A program made the translations under genes and the position numbers. Positions 31,636 to 42,182 of a stretch of 64,000 nt of DNA are shown in pieces; the stretch's first letter is position 1, and each line of letters starts with the position of its first letter. This DNA comes from Heligmosomoides polygyrus polygyrus (lineage: Eukaryota > Nematoda > Chromadorea > Rhabditida > Heligmosomidae): positions 70,530,983 through 70,594,982 of the forward strand of contig OX377201.1 in the NCBI GenBank assembly GCA_947396885.1. The letters are read 5' to 3'. The notes beneath the pieces were generated by a model. It ran no database searches. It was not told the DNA's origin and saw only the letters and a list, made by a program, of their open reading frames with translations.

Positions 31636-31650
31636 TTTATACTTATTGGC

Positions 31651-32524
31651 TTACATCCCTTCTTCCTTTTCTTCTTCTTCCTGAGTGTTTTTCTCAATTA
31701 GTGCGGGGTCCGCTTTCCTGGAATGTTGGTGCCACTGTTCCCGATCAAATGCCTTATCAGAGTGTAACCTAGCCATATTCAAGTCCTGATGCACCGTATC
31801 AAGCCACCGCTGCTTTGGTCGCCATCGTGGCCTTTCCTCAGAGAGCGCCATTTTGACCACGCTGCGCTCACGCGTGAGTTGGCTTCAACGGGTAGATCGC
31901 CATCGGACGCGATTGATGATCCCAGGACTTCATTACCGAAGTATGTAGCGGATCAACGCCACTTACCTTATGGAGCCGGACTCATCTTTGTTAGTCGTAA
32001 AATACATACTCGGTCTTTTTGACACTAAGTTTGAGTTCAAATCTCTTCAAGCGATCGCGCCAAGCATGTACCTGCCGCTGGAGTTCATTATTGTCTTCGC
32101 ATTACACCATCAGCATAAAGCAAAGTCCAAAGGTCTGGCTGCTGAAGGTTCACGTAATATGGCATCCATAACGACGATGAAGTGGGGACAGCGCAGAACC
32201 TTGATGTACTCCGACAGAGATGGGAAACTCCATCAACGTACCTGCTGCCGCTAGCAATCTACTCCTATGACATGTGAAGAATAACCGCGCTCACTTAACG
32301 AGCTCCTCGGGAACGCCATGATGCCTCAAAGCATAGCATATCACTTCACACGGACCACGATTGAAGGCGTTCTCCAAGTCGAGGAAAGCAAGATCCGCCA
32401 GCTTTTGTTTCTCGCGATGCCTTTTATAAGTAGACAAACGGGTTGTACGGCATCGATAGTGGCACACCCAGTTACGAAGCCACACTGGTTGGTAGAAAGC
32501 GGACGACGTCGCGAATGCGTTCAT
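31651..32524 (-). pseudogene. RTE-type reverse transcriptase remnant just after the SLC5-like gene
   Basis: Minus-strand blocks in order: EKQKLADLAFLDLENAFN and YALRHHGVPEELV (about 32440-32291), part of the palm and thumb region (32270-31870, broken), and the C-terminus RWRPKQRWLDTVHQDLNMAR with an acidic EEEEKEEGM end (31860-31651). The middle is shortened, so an internal deletion is likely. Transcription would converge on the transporter gene, 52 bp away. Confidence 0.85.
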
Positions 32525-32539
32525 CTTTCCAGGTGCGGT

Positions 32540-32910
32540 TTATTTTCCTTATCTTACAAAGAACGACTATCCAAGCTAAATGCTGACTCCTTAGAGTTCA
32601 GAAGGAAAATTGCGGACTTTGCCTTAATGTATAAATTTACTACGAACGAGATTAGCCTCAATATTTCCGATTTATTTGAATTAGCACCTAGCATTGGAAG
32701 GCTGAGAGGTCACCCTTTCCGCATCAGGCCAGAGAAGCCAAACACGGCCAATTACGAAAGCTCCTTTCTTGCGCGAGTAGTAGCACTGTGGAACAGCTTT
32801 CCCCTGATCTCTTCATTTATAGGAACTCCCACACCTTCAAGATCAGTCTGACCCGCGAACTCAAGTCTCGTTTGAATGGGAATGCTATGCCGAACTTCAC
32901 TCGTAACCAC
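32540..32910 (+). pseudogene. CR1/Jockey-type ORF2 C-terminal fragment
   Basis: The frame contains YKERLSKLNADSLEFRRKIA, then FALMYKFTTNE, ARVVALWNSFP and FKISLTRELKSRLNG. This is the ...R-L-x-x-L-x-x-x-S-L-E-x-R-R...W-N-x-x-P...F-K pattern at the C-terminus of CR1/Jockey-like ORF2. The reverse transcriptase domain is missing. Confidence 0.75.
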
Positions 32911-33780
32911 CATAATCTAGCGCCTCGGTACAACTCCGCATAGTGTGGGCATTCCAACGCGCCCCTGTGGGCAGGCCGGCTCAACGATTGCACGCGCTGT
33001 CAACGTGCAAGGCATAGGGGGTTCTTTCCCCTTGGTATGTCGACCTGCTAATTCTTTATTGAACGCGTTAGCAAAGTGATGTTCATGTCGATCTAGTCCT
33101 TGGCTGCGCGTTTGGGGTCGTCCGTGGTTGCTCCCGTGTGGCTGGCTCTTGTAGTGGAGTGGATGGCTCGGCTGCTGGTGAACCGGTTGTCGCATCGTCG
33201 GTGGTCCAGTCGCCCGCTGCTGTCTGGTCGCTGTCCTCCGGGTGGTGGCTCCGTACTGAACTCAGCTAACCACGGCCTTATATGCTACCGCAGAAAATTC
33301 CAGAACGATCGACAAGTAGAAAAAGATAGATCTAATACAGCAGTGTCGGCGTCCATTCGCGATCCTACAACTGCCGATTTTTCAGAAAGGAGAAGATTAG
33401 AAACAAGATACGACGAAGACTGGACGTACATAAACGGACGGTTACGCAGCTGCTACGAGTTTCTTCTGTATAGTTCATCCATTTCCACTATTGTCTTTCG
33501 GCTTCTTGCTACGCTCCTGCACATTTTTCGCGTGCTTGAGGGGAACAGTTTGTGCGCGTTGAGTTGCCGGAATTCCTTTGAACGCTTCAGCAACTTGCTG
33601 TACACTAATCAGTTGAGATCAACATAAACACGGCAGGTAACAGCTTACGACCTCCCATCAGGGAGGCTGCCAGGGGTGCGTGCCATTTTACAACAGCTTC
33701 ATCATCACGGCCACCTCTCATGGTTCTGTCGCTTTTGCCCTGTGGTCGTAGTATCGTAAGCCACCTGCCCATCGGTGAAC
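32911..33780. other. Unassigned sequence between CR1-like fragments
   Basis: Two longer open frames overlap here (32917-33195 minus, 33100-33627 plus). Neither has a motif I recognise. This is probably repeat-derived sequence inserted between a CR1-like C-terminus and a CR1-like 3' end. Confidence 0.4.
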
Positions 33781-34050
33781 TCTTTTTTCATTGGATCAAG
33801 CTAGTATACTTAAATTAGACGTGACATACGTACTTAACGTTCATGGATTTGTTCCCAGTTGAGCACACTTCCTGCCACTCCTATACCAATCATTTCCCTA
33901 TCCTTCTCCCCTCACCTCGCGCATCTTCAGCATTTTTCTTTTTTCTATTTCTTGTTTATTACAAGCCAACTAATCCCAGTTTTTTTCATCTCTTCTTTCG
34001 CTACGTTGTATATTGTGTGTTGGCTAAATAAATAAATAAATAAACAACTC
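33781..34050 (+). repeat. CR1-like 3' UTR with (AAAT)n tail
   Basis: Pyrimidine-rich sequence ending GGCTAAATAAATAAATAAAT. Several 3' ends of CR1-like elements in this window finish the same way, with AATAAA followed by a short tandem repeat. Confidence 0.6.
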
Positions 34051-34188
34051 GCTCAAAAGTCATCATGCTATGCGGACGCAAGCGAATTGGACGGTGGTTC
34101 TTCCAAATCTGAGTCCCCGCACCTACATATCTGCCACTATGAGGTTTTCCTCTCCGCAACCACCTGGTTGAAGAACATCACCAGCCAC

Positions 34189-34390
34189 TCAGCTGGGTTT
34201 CAACTTCCACAAATCGGTCGCCAGATCATCACCGCCCGTTGTCTTGCCTGGCTTCATCATCTTTAAACCATTTTGCCGTCCATAGGGAGATGCGATTCTC
34301 ATCGTTGATGCCAAATAACTTTTCAACATCCACGGCCTGGCGGTGACGAACCTTGGCGAGTCGATAGAGGAATCACTCACCTTCCTCTTT
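34189..34390 (-). pseudogene. RTE ORF fragment
   Basis: Minus-strand frames give pieces equivalent to RFVTARPWMLKSYLASTMR and MMKPGKTTGGDDLATDLWK. The second corresponds to MKRGMVTGPDDLAADL in the RTE copy at 49.5 kb, the start of the reverse transcriptase region. It is only about 200 bp. Confidence 0.7.
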
Positions 34391-34399
34391 TGGAGCAGC

Positions 34400-35055
34400 C
34401 TGTTTGCGGTATGTACGCAGAGAAAAATTGATACGTTCGCCGTTCAGCAGCGACAACGATATTCATAAAGCGGTTGCTAAACGGTCCACGTTTGTAATCG
34501 CGTCTCTGGAGCGTTAGAAGGCAATTACGCCAACACTGCAGGTGGTCCTGGGACCGCTACACAGAACTGCCCACCTCGTCCCTTCCACCGCGGTGAAGTC
34601 AATCTTTCTTCGCTCTTGTGCCTGTGCCAACTAGCAGGAGCAGCTCTACAATGTATCCACATTCAGCGTTGCCACACAGATCTTGCCCACGTTGCGCGAC
34701 TTTTGGACTAACACAGCCCCCCCCCCTCCCGATGCCGTCCCTGCATCAGGGACCTCGCATACTTTCTGCACGCGCCGAGCTTCACGAGTGCACGTCGGGT
34801 GCGGGAACGTTTACTCAATTCTGGCCCAGCGCGACCGCAGTGCCGCCGCCCGCGGTAAGTCCACGATGGCGCAACGAAAACGTGTACGACTCGCAGTATT
34901 CGTGCCCCTGGGCTCCGCACCGGTTAGCGACCGCTGGCAAATTGCAAATTATCCCGCCCTTGCTGAATGTTTGTTGTTTAACCATGTTTCAGTCCATATA
35001 TACAATTTTGACGTCGAACTGTGCACCTTTCACTCCAAATTGGACACTCTACTAG
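34400..35055. other. GC-rich unassigned sequence
   Basis: Proline/arginine-rich open frames on both strands (34618-35084) are products of base composition; no domain was recognised. Confidence 0.35.
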
Positions 35056-35059
35056 AAGG

Positions 35060-35700
35060 CGTAACGCTCTTGAAATCAAGCTGAACATATTTCAAATCAA
35101 AACGACCTCCTTCCACGTTAAACTACAGATTCTAATTTTTTAAAGAAAAAATGGCTTAAAGCTTATTTTAAATAGCAGTAAGTTGGCCATTTTTCGTATT
35201 CGTTTTCGTAAATCGTATTTCATAAAAAGAAACACGCTCGTCTAAGACGTCGCGAAGTTTGGTTGACTGATTGCAAAATTTTGATTGGCATGCTTTTTCA
35301 CACCTTTAAACGACATAACGAAAACAATTATAAAAAAACACGCATATCTTCACTTTGATGCTTCATGTGAGCGTCATTCGTACTATCAATCTAATAAAAC
35401 GCGACGATTGAATCAAAGGCAATCATTTTCATAATTTCAGCGCCTTGTTGCCGCTCTAAGACAAAATTAAACTCATTAGTTTTTCTCAAGAGATAAAAAT
35501 GTTTTAAAATTATCAAGCTCATTCGTTCATGCCAACTAACAACTTCCAAAGAAAATTATACCAAAACTTCCTTGAACAAAAAATTATTCTTGTCTCCTTG
35601 AAGATCCTCTAGTTTGACTGAAAGACGGTCGCCTTGATATAGAAGACGTTCACTTTAATTTCAAAAGCATTAAGCTTGTTTAGAGTGATGTCCAACTCGA
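35060..35700. repeat. Inverted-repeat element related to 54369-55159
   Basis: Shares with the 54.4-55.2 kb element the left block (AAATCAAGC/AAATCAA...), the middle (CGTC..A..A..TTCGCGA-like) and the right block (TTGAACAAAAAATTATT, TTTCAAAAG). More degraded; no ORF. Confidence 0.6.
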
Positions 35701-35999
35701 CGTGAGAAGTGTCATATTTGACGTGAAAACTTCATTTTGACGTGAAGGTGGTGTAAATGAGGTCTCTACTATTGATCCTGGACTATCATATACCAGACGT
35801 TCAACGGCCTGCCGGCAGCCAAACGTCTGGTTGGGGCTTCGCCCCAAACCCGGAGTATAGAACACCCCTAACGCCTTCTTCTCCTCTTTAGGCCTTCTCT
35901 CATTCATTAAAAAACTGGTTTTGCTATATAGAATGGTATAGCGGAATAGGACAAAGCAGGCCCACCACTTTCACTGGACCCCCTTTAACTGGTCCCTTA

Positions 36000-36610
36000 T
36001 CACTGGTTTCCCTTTATTGTCAGTCCATTTCCGGTTCACCCTTCACTGGTCCCCCTCCCCTTCGTCGGTCCCTACTACTGCAACCACCTTCACTGGACCT
36101 CCCTTTGTCCCCTCTTCGCTGGTTATCCTATTATCCTTCACCGATCCCCATTACTGGTCCCACCCCCACTGGTCCCCTTTTAACTCATCAACCCTTTTCC
36201 GGTCCCCCTTCACTGGCCCCTTCCCCCCACGACTACCTCACCGGTGCCCATTGCTGGTCCCTTCCTCAGCGGTCCCTCCTTCACCTGGTCCCCTCTTCAC
36301 TGGTCAACATTCTACCGTCCCCCTTTCACTGGACCCCTCCTCCTGCTTCACCGGTCCACCCTTCACTGGACCACTCCCCCCCCCCCCTTCACCGGTCCCC
36401 ATTACTAGTCCCTTCCTCACCGTTCCCATCTTCACTGGACCCCTCCCCCCTCCCTTCACCGCTCCCCTTCACTGCTTCCCCCCCCCCTTACCGGTCCCAT
36501 TGCTGGTCTCACGTTCACTGGTCCCTCCTTTATTGGTCAACCCTTTACCGCTCCCCCTTACTGGAACCCCATCCTTCACCGGTCCCCAATTACTGGTCCC
36601 ACCTTCACTG
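36000..36610. repeat. CACTGGTCCCC-type minisatellite
   Basis: About 600 bp of imperfect short units of the form TTCACTGGTCCCC or ACCGGTCCCC, with C runs between. The open frames across it (36017-36805) come from the repeat and are not a gene. Confidence 0.85.
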
Positions 36611-36616
36611 GTATCA

Positions 36617-37060
36617 CGTCGTCTGAATCCGGAATCCTCGCGCGACAGCGGTGACACCTCTTCCAAACCCGGTGGCCTGTTGAACAACGTCAGTGACATG
36701 TGTTCTCAACCCAAACGTGCTTTGCGCGACATCGGTGACACGTCGTCTGAATCTGGAAGGCCCTTCGCGACATTGGTGACACCTCTTCTGATTGCAGGCA
36801 CCTGATGAGCGACGTTGGTGACATGTCTTCTCAAGTCGGACGTGGTTTGCGCGACATCGTTGACACGTCGTGTGAATCCGGAACCCCTAGCGCGACATCG
36901 GTGACACGTCGTCTGAATCCAGACAGGCCTTTCGCGACATCGGTGACACCACTTCTAAACCCAGGCACCTGATGAACGACATCGGTGACACCTCTTCTCA
37001 ACCTGAACGTCCTTTGCACAACATCGGTGACATGTCGCCTGAACATGGACGCCCGTCGAC
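36617..37060. repeat. 42-bp tandem repeat, about 10 units
   Basis: The core GTGACA (once TTGACA) recurs at 36651, 36693, 36735, 36776, 36818, 36860, 36901, 36943, 36985 and 37027, a spacing of 41-42 bp. Units resemble GACATCGGTGACACGTCGTC plus a TGAATCC-type remainder. 42 is a multiple of 3, so frames stay open across much of the array on both strands. Confidence 0.92.
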
Positions 37061-37251
37061 AACTACAACAGTTGACAAACTGGTGACAACCGCAACCTCC
37101 TCCTCCCCCCCCCCCCCCCGCCCCCTTCCCCACACTTCCTCCCAACACACTCCCCCAGCACGTCTGTGCAAACAAACACACACACAAACAAACTCACCCA
37201 CAGACAAACGACCGTTCTCGCTTATATATAGTAGGATACTATTATCACTAA

Positions 37252-38214
37252 AGGGCTCAGCACACTTTTGCGGCGTTGCCGCAGTCCTATCCTTCAACAT
37301 GGGGCAAGGACGCAGAGGCCGCCGGCAACAGCAGCCGGCGCCGTCCCGCACCCGCACACCTTTGCGGCATTGCCGCATCGACGGCAACAATGGTTGAAAT
37401 CATTGTTGCCGTCGGTGCGGCAATGCAGCAGGCAGAGTTGTCTGCGCTCTAGCCGATCGCGACGGGGAACACGAAGTGGAAACACGTGCGTCCTTTAAGT
37501 TAGCTGATCGATAGGGCCAATCAGCTGAAAATTTCTGCAATTGGACGACGTACTTAGGTGTTTTTTCTTCTCCAGTTGTTGATATTTGCTATTTTTCTCG
37601 CTTACACCCCTTTTATTAGGATTTGGTGTTGGAGTTCAATATTTCGTTTGCTATTGTTCGGCGAGAGACCGAGACTGTTCCGGGAGTTAACAATGCAGAG
37701 TTGACGCAGAATCAACGGGTTTCAGCACTTCTGTTGATGTTTATGTTTACAATGTTTACACGAATGTGTTGCTTTCTTCTGGCAGACGGATGCTCACAAA
37801 AGAATGACGTGAACTAAGCTCGGAAGCCATGTGGGAATGTCGGTCTCGTACTTCATTTTCACCAGTCTCTCCTCACCTTTCTCTACACCACTTTTCTTTG
37901 GAGCCCTGTTCTTTCCCTGGACAAAGGTCATGGTTATCATGGAGAATCCTAGGTCCTTGTGAGCACCGAAGATCGAGCAACACTGAGCACGAAGGAAGGA
38001 ACTGCCAGCTGATTTCTCAGTTCGGGCGCGCGTCCCTCACTGGAGCGCGCTTTCCATCGGAGCGAGTAGGTCCCAGTTGGACTGCGCTGCGACGGCGCCG
38101 TGCTGCGACAACGCCGGAGGACGGCGCCGTCGCCGTGGGGAGGAGCGCCGCAACTTGAAAGCTCCGCCCCACTTTTGCCGGCTGCGGCAACGCCGCAAAA
38201 GTGTGCGGAGCCCT
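37252..38214. mobile_element. TIR element A, TAA target duplication (PIF/Harbinger-like MITE)
   Basis: Ends AGGGCTCAGCACACTTTTGC and its reverse complement (one mismatch over about 33 bp), flanked by TAA at 37249-37251 and 38215-38217. 963 bp, GC-rich, no transposase recognised. A 3-bp T(A/T)A duplication is typical of PIF/Harbinger; the superfamily call is inference. Confidence 0.85.
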
Positions 38215-38417
38215 TAACTCTCTACTAACAGTACGAACCGGATCACAATAATAGTCAGCTGTTAGTCAACAGTAACAATTCGCAGTAGCCAGTTTCCGTT
38301 CGCAAGTTCATGCAACACTAGGCAGCCAGAAGCCCACTGATGGAACTCCTGTACGTAGGGCGCCTTTTATACTCCCGCCGTGCCTCGATTTTGACGCGCC
38401 GCTGCGCTATTGAATAA

Positions 38418-38744
38418 AGGCCCCCCAGACTTCTGCGGCGTTGCCGCTGCCCTATCCTTCATTATAGGGTAGGGACGCAGAGCTCGCCGCCAAAGGCACC
38501 GCCGAAAATGATTCGAATCACTCCAGCTGCGCCGGGAGAGTCTGTCTGCGCTCTGCCCTTTCGCGGCGGGGATCCAGAGCGGAAACGGGTGCGTTATCAG
38601 TTGGTCCCGACTAGAAAGGCTACAGTACCTCGCCGTCGCCGCTGAGCGGCGCCGCTGGCCGGCCGACAACCGCCGTTGAGCGGCGCGACTCATCGATTTC
38701 GCCGTTCGCCGCCCGCCGCTGGCCGCAGAAGTCTGCGGAGGCCT
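38418..38744. mobile_element. TIR element B, TAA target duplication
   Basis: 327 bp. Ends AGGCCCCCCAGACTTCTGCG and the reverse complement of AGGCCTCCGCAGACTTCTGC, related to element A. Flanked by TAA at 38415-38417 and 38745-38747. The right TAA is also the left flank of element C. Confidence 0.85.
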
Positions 38745-38747
38745 TAA

Positions 38748-39751
38748 GGCGCCTTTTATACTCCCGCCGCGCAGCGGCGCGTCAATTCGAGACGCGGCGC
38801 GGCCAGTCGCGCCGCGCCCGAATTTGACGCGCCGCTGCGCGATTGTAGTTAGAAAGGGAAGCGTCAGCGACGCGCGGCGACCAACTTCTACGTAATACGT
38901 TCCGACGGAGGAGACGGTCCATGAGTCACTGAAGAACCAAAACAGAAAGGATTCGTCTGGCCGTTCAGGGGAATGCATCTGGCTAATGTTAATGGTGGGA
39001 ATCCTGTGGGGAACGACGAATCCTCTCTTAAAGCTGGGGTGGAAGTCGTCTGCTCAACATACGGTTGAAATTGGTGAGTGTGGTATTGAGTCGAGTCCCC
39101 TGCAATGCAAGTGGCACTAAACGACTCTTTATTTTGCAAACATGCGGGTTCAAAAGAAAACTGCTGGAAGGTGCTCATTGTCGAGAATCGCTCAGAATTA
39201 TCTCTCGTATTGCCATTCCGTGGTCATTGTTCGCTGAACATATGTTTAGCGTAGTAGGTAAAACTTTGTGAGTGTCCAGATCTCCATTCCCTTCCTAGGT
39301 TACGAAAGGTACGGGTGACTAAGGTAATGGTCACCGAAAACGGATGTCAGATTCGTGATCAGCACCCTAAATAACCCCACCCCCGGGAGAAGTTTGGTCG
39401 AAAAAACCTTTTCGACCTCTGGAGTCCTGAAAATGCAATAGTGCCATTATTTTGCAACCTTCTTTGTTTTGTTAGTTGAGGAGCCAAAACAAGGAGGACA
39501 TAGCAAAATGATTCATCTCGGTGGTGAATCTCCCACTCCACATCGAGTCTGCCGCAGCTGATCGCGCCGCGCCGCGTCATTCCCTTCAGCGGCGCGATTC
39601 GCCGAATACCGTAACCCGAAATTCCGTCAAATGTGGTGTTTTGAGGCGGCGGAGTATGAATGCGATGCGGCGCCGCCGGGCGGCGCGAAAAATCGATAGC
39701 TATGCCAGCTATCACGCCGCGCCGCGCGGCGGCGCGAGTATAAAAGGCGCC
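38748..39751. mobile_element. TIR element C, TAA target duplication
   Basis: 1,004 bp. Ends GGCGCCTTTTATACTC and GAGTATAAAAGGCGCC, flanked by TAA at 38745-38747 and 39752-39754. A second left end of the same type sits at about 38359. Part of its inside (38862-39345) recurs at 40249-40735. No transposase seen. Confidence 0.82.
38862..39345 (+). repeat. Diverged direct duplication, copy 1
   Basis: Begins GCGTCAGCGACGCGCGGC, contains GCACTAAACGACTC and ends near CTTCCTAGGTTACG. The same blocks in the same order occur at 40249-40735 with substitutions and small gaps. Confidence 0.8.
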
Positions 39752-39754
39752 TAA

Positions 39755-40241
39755 GGCGCTCGCGCATTTCTGCGGCGAGCGGTGGGCGGCTGACGGCAAA
39801 ACGATTAGTCATTCCGTTCAGCGGCGGGCGCCGGCGCGCTGAACGGCATGACTCATCGTCTGCGGGGGTCGAGCGTTCTACCCCCGCGTCCCCCTGGCCC
39901 GCCCACCCCCCAACCCCGTGGTCTTGCTCGAGAGTCCAGTGGCTGCCTGACGAGATAGTGGAGACGCAGACATTTGCCACGCCCCTGTTTAAAGGGCGGG
40001 GGTAGAACGCCACTCCGCCATCGTCTGCGAGTGCGCTCAGCGGCAACGGCGAGATACTGTACTCTTTCTAGTCGGGACCAACTGAAGCTTGGCAATAACG
40101 CCTCTGGATCCGTGCCACGAAAGGGCAGAGTGCAGACAGACTCACTCGGCGCCGCTGTGCCCGCCGCTGGCGAGGAGCTCTGTGTCGTTGCCCTGTGGTT
40201 AAGGATAGGGCAACGGCAACGACGCAGAAGTGCGCGGGGGC
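39755..40241. mobile_element. TIR element E, next in the TAA chain
   Basis: 487 bp. Left end GGCGCTCGCGCATTTCTGCG; the right end is the reverse complement of GGCCCCCGCGCACTTCTGCG. The left flank is the TAA that ends element C; the right flank is TAC, one base changed. Confidence 0.7.
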
Positions 40242-40248
40242 CTACGAG

Positions 40249-40735
40249 CGTCAGCGACGCGCGGCCACGAGTTCACTCTTGCCCGTGAGCCGTGACGGAT
40301 TGACGGATGACGGAGGAGATGGTCCATAAGTCATTGGAGGACAAAACCAGAAAGGTTTCGTCTGGTTAATCAGCGAAATGCATCTTGCCAATGTTAGTGG
40401 TGGGATTCTGTGGGGAGCGACAAATCCTCCCTTAAGCTGAGTTCGAAGTCTTCCGCTCAACCTACGGTTGAAACTGGTGAGCGTGTTATTAAGTCGAATC
40501 TCCTGCAATGCAAACGGCACTAAACGACTCCTTTTTGCAACATGTGCGGGTGCAGAAGTAAAACTGCTGTAGCGTACTCATCGTCGAGAATGCCTCAGAA
40601 TCCTCTTTCATACGGCCATCTCGGGGTCATTGCGCTGAACATATCTTTAGCGTTTTAAGTGAAACTTCGTAATTGTCTACAGATCTCCATTCCCTTCCTA
40701 GGTTACGCTTGGTGGGGGTCTAAGGTCATGATCAC
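40249..40735 (+). repeat. Diverged direct duplication, copy 2
   Basis: Counterpart of 38862-39345. It follows element E directly, so it may be the remainder of another C-type element. Confidence 0.8.
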
Positions 40736-40999
40736 CTATTTCGCCATCTTACTCAAACCATTATGTTATCGCTTTGACATTTTCCGGTGTCGCGTGTATT
40801 GGTCTCAGCAGGAGTCGGAATTTGCTGGCTAGCATCCGAATGTAGTTCTCGACCACTCTTCTTGCCCTAAATTTGGAAACTTTTGCTAGCCAAGTTTAAG
40901 ACATTAATTAATGAGCGGAGTACCTTGAAATCTTGTAGTTGAAGTATACAGCTTTCCTCTCCGTGGCACTGCTCGAGTAGGGACGCACAAATCTTGTCG

Positions 41000-41090
41000 T
41001 TACCGTTGCTCCTTACTCTTCCTTACCGTTGCTGCGGAGCGCTTCCGCCTTCTTCTGCGTCGAAGCTTCGGACATAACTGAAAGTGAGAA
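41000..41090 (-). CDS. Possible minus-strand exon with basic or TPR-like start
   Basis: A CACTTTCAG acceptor (minus strand) is followed by TT and ATG, then MSEASTQKKAEALRSN, ending at a good donor G|GTAAGG. In frame 0 the same exon would read LCPKLRRRRRRKRSAAT and might continue the MADF gene. The choice cannot be made from this window, and no following exon was found. Confidence 0.35.
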
Positions 41091-41589
41091 ATGTTAGAGA
41101 TAGATAAAGGAAAAGCAGGGTGCAGAACGCCCCTATAGTGTAATTCGAGCTTCAATGTCTTCAGGATGAGGCGCTGCTGTTCCATGTCCGCTAGAGGCTG
41201 CACTGGAGTCGCCCGCGTCAGAGCTACAGCCACCCAGCCCACCAGCGTCGAAACTACCGACATCGAGGCTGATGAAGGGCAAGATAGCGACACAGGAGCT
41301 GCTCAGACCGTGGCTTTCGGCTGCGCAGGGGTCTAGATCGGAATCGGTGATGGCGGAGCTGCTGGTGTCGGCACCGGAACTGCCAACATTGCAAACTCTT
41401 TTCCTTAAAATGAAATGATTTCTGCACGTCATAGAATCTGATATTTCTCGATTTCCTCAACCGGTGTCCAATGTTCCCAAAAGAAATTGCATCGAAACAA
41501 ATAACTTCCATCTTGTCACTGCGATATCGTCCCTTGATGATCCTGTTGTTAGCTGTCACAACGATGTTTTGTTGCGATCAAAACTTCTA

Positions 41590-41663
41590 GCGCCAGGCGG
41601 GACTCGAACCCGCACCTCCCTCTAACCGGGCGGGAATGCTCTACGCCATTACACCACCGGCGC
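41590..41663 (-). tRNA. tRNA-like gene 1 (glycine-tRNA-like body, anticodon loop reads GGU)
   Basis: A 74-nt cloverleaf: acceptor GCGCCGG pairs with CTGGCGC, the T arm is GCGGG-TTCGAGT-CCCGC, box B is a perfect GGTTCGAGTCC and box A is TGGTGTAATGG. TTTT a few bases downstream would end Pol III transcription. The anticodon stem has one G-A mismatch; the loop is CCGGTTA with C instead of the universal U at position 33. Function as a translator is doubtful. Confidence 0.7.
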
Positions 41664-41827
41664 CGTTTGATCGAACGCAACATCTCCACCTCGTGGGACC
41701 GATCAGCACCCACCCGTATCCGGGATGAGCAGGCCGCTGATATCAGCAACCAGTTAAGATGGTTACCAGATGGTGTTGATAGAAACAGTTCAAATCAGTT
41801 TCTCATCATGTTGCGTTCGACCAAACG

Positions 41828-41901
41828 GCGCCGGTGGTGAAATGGCGTAGAGCATTCCCGCCCGGTTAGAGGGAGGTGCGGGTTCGAGTCCCGCCTGGCG
41901 C
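41828..41901 (+). tRNA. tRNA-like gene 2
   Basis: Same 74-nt sequence as copy 1 except GTGA instead of GTGT in the 5' D stem, which weakens pairing and box A. The T arm and acceptor are intact and a downstream TTTT is present. Confidence 0.65.
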
Positions 41902-42108
41902 AAGAAGTTTTGATCGCAACAAAACATCGTTGTGACAGCTTACAACCTCGATACCAGCCAATTGAGGCATAAAGAAACTGATTTGAACTGTTTCTGTCAA
42001 CACCATCAGCTTAACTGGTCCCATGCTGATATCAGCGGCCAGCTCATCCCGGATACGGGTGGGTGCTGATCGGTCCCACGAGGTGTGGATGTTGCGTTCG
42101 ATCAAACG

Positions 42109-42182
42109 GCGCCGGTGGTGTAATGGCGTAGAGCATTCCCGCCCGGTTAGAGGGAGGTGCGGGTTCGAGTCCCGCATGGCGC
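42109..42182 (+). tRNA. tRNA-like gene 3
   Basis: Same as copy 1 except ATGGCGC at the 3' acceptor strand, giving one mismatch in the acceptor stem. Box A and box B are intact, followed by TAGAAGTTTT. It lies 281 bp downstream of copy 2 in the same orientation. Confidence 0.65.

Larger units (their letters stand above)
35760..37100 (-). repeat. Dispersed 42-bp-repeat family, copy 2 (expanded)
   Basis: The reverse complement shows the same 3' block as copies 1 and 3 (ATATAGCAAAACCAGTTTTTT, AAGGCCTAAAG, GGGCGAAGCCCCAACCAGACG). Further in, two tandem arrays have expanded: the C-rich array 36000-36610 and the 42-bp array 36617-37060. Confidence 0.8.

Noticed and set aside
36017..36805. 262-residue open frame rich in proline, serine and threonine
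   Set aside because: It is the translation of the CACTGGTCCCC minisatellite and the start of the 42-bp array; other frames over the same region are also open.
38367..40288. Several GC-rich open frames of 100-200 codons on both strands
   Set aside because: They lie inside inverted-repeat elements, show mirrored arginine/alanine-rich sequence and no domain.
41133..41432. 100-residue minus-strand frame rich in serine
   Set aside because: It is out of phase with the MADF gene model at the available splice sites and shows no domain. It may contain part of the gene's tail but cannot be supported.
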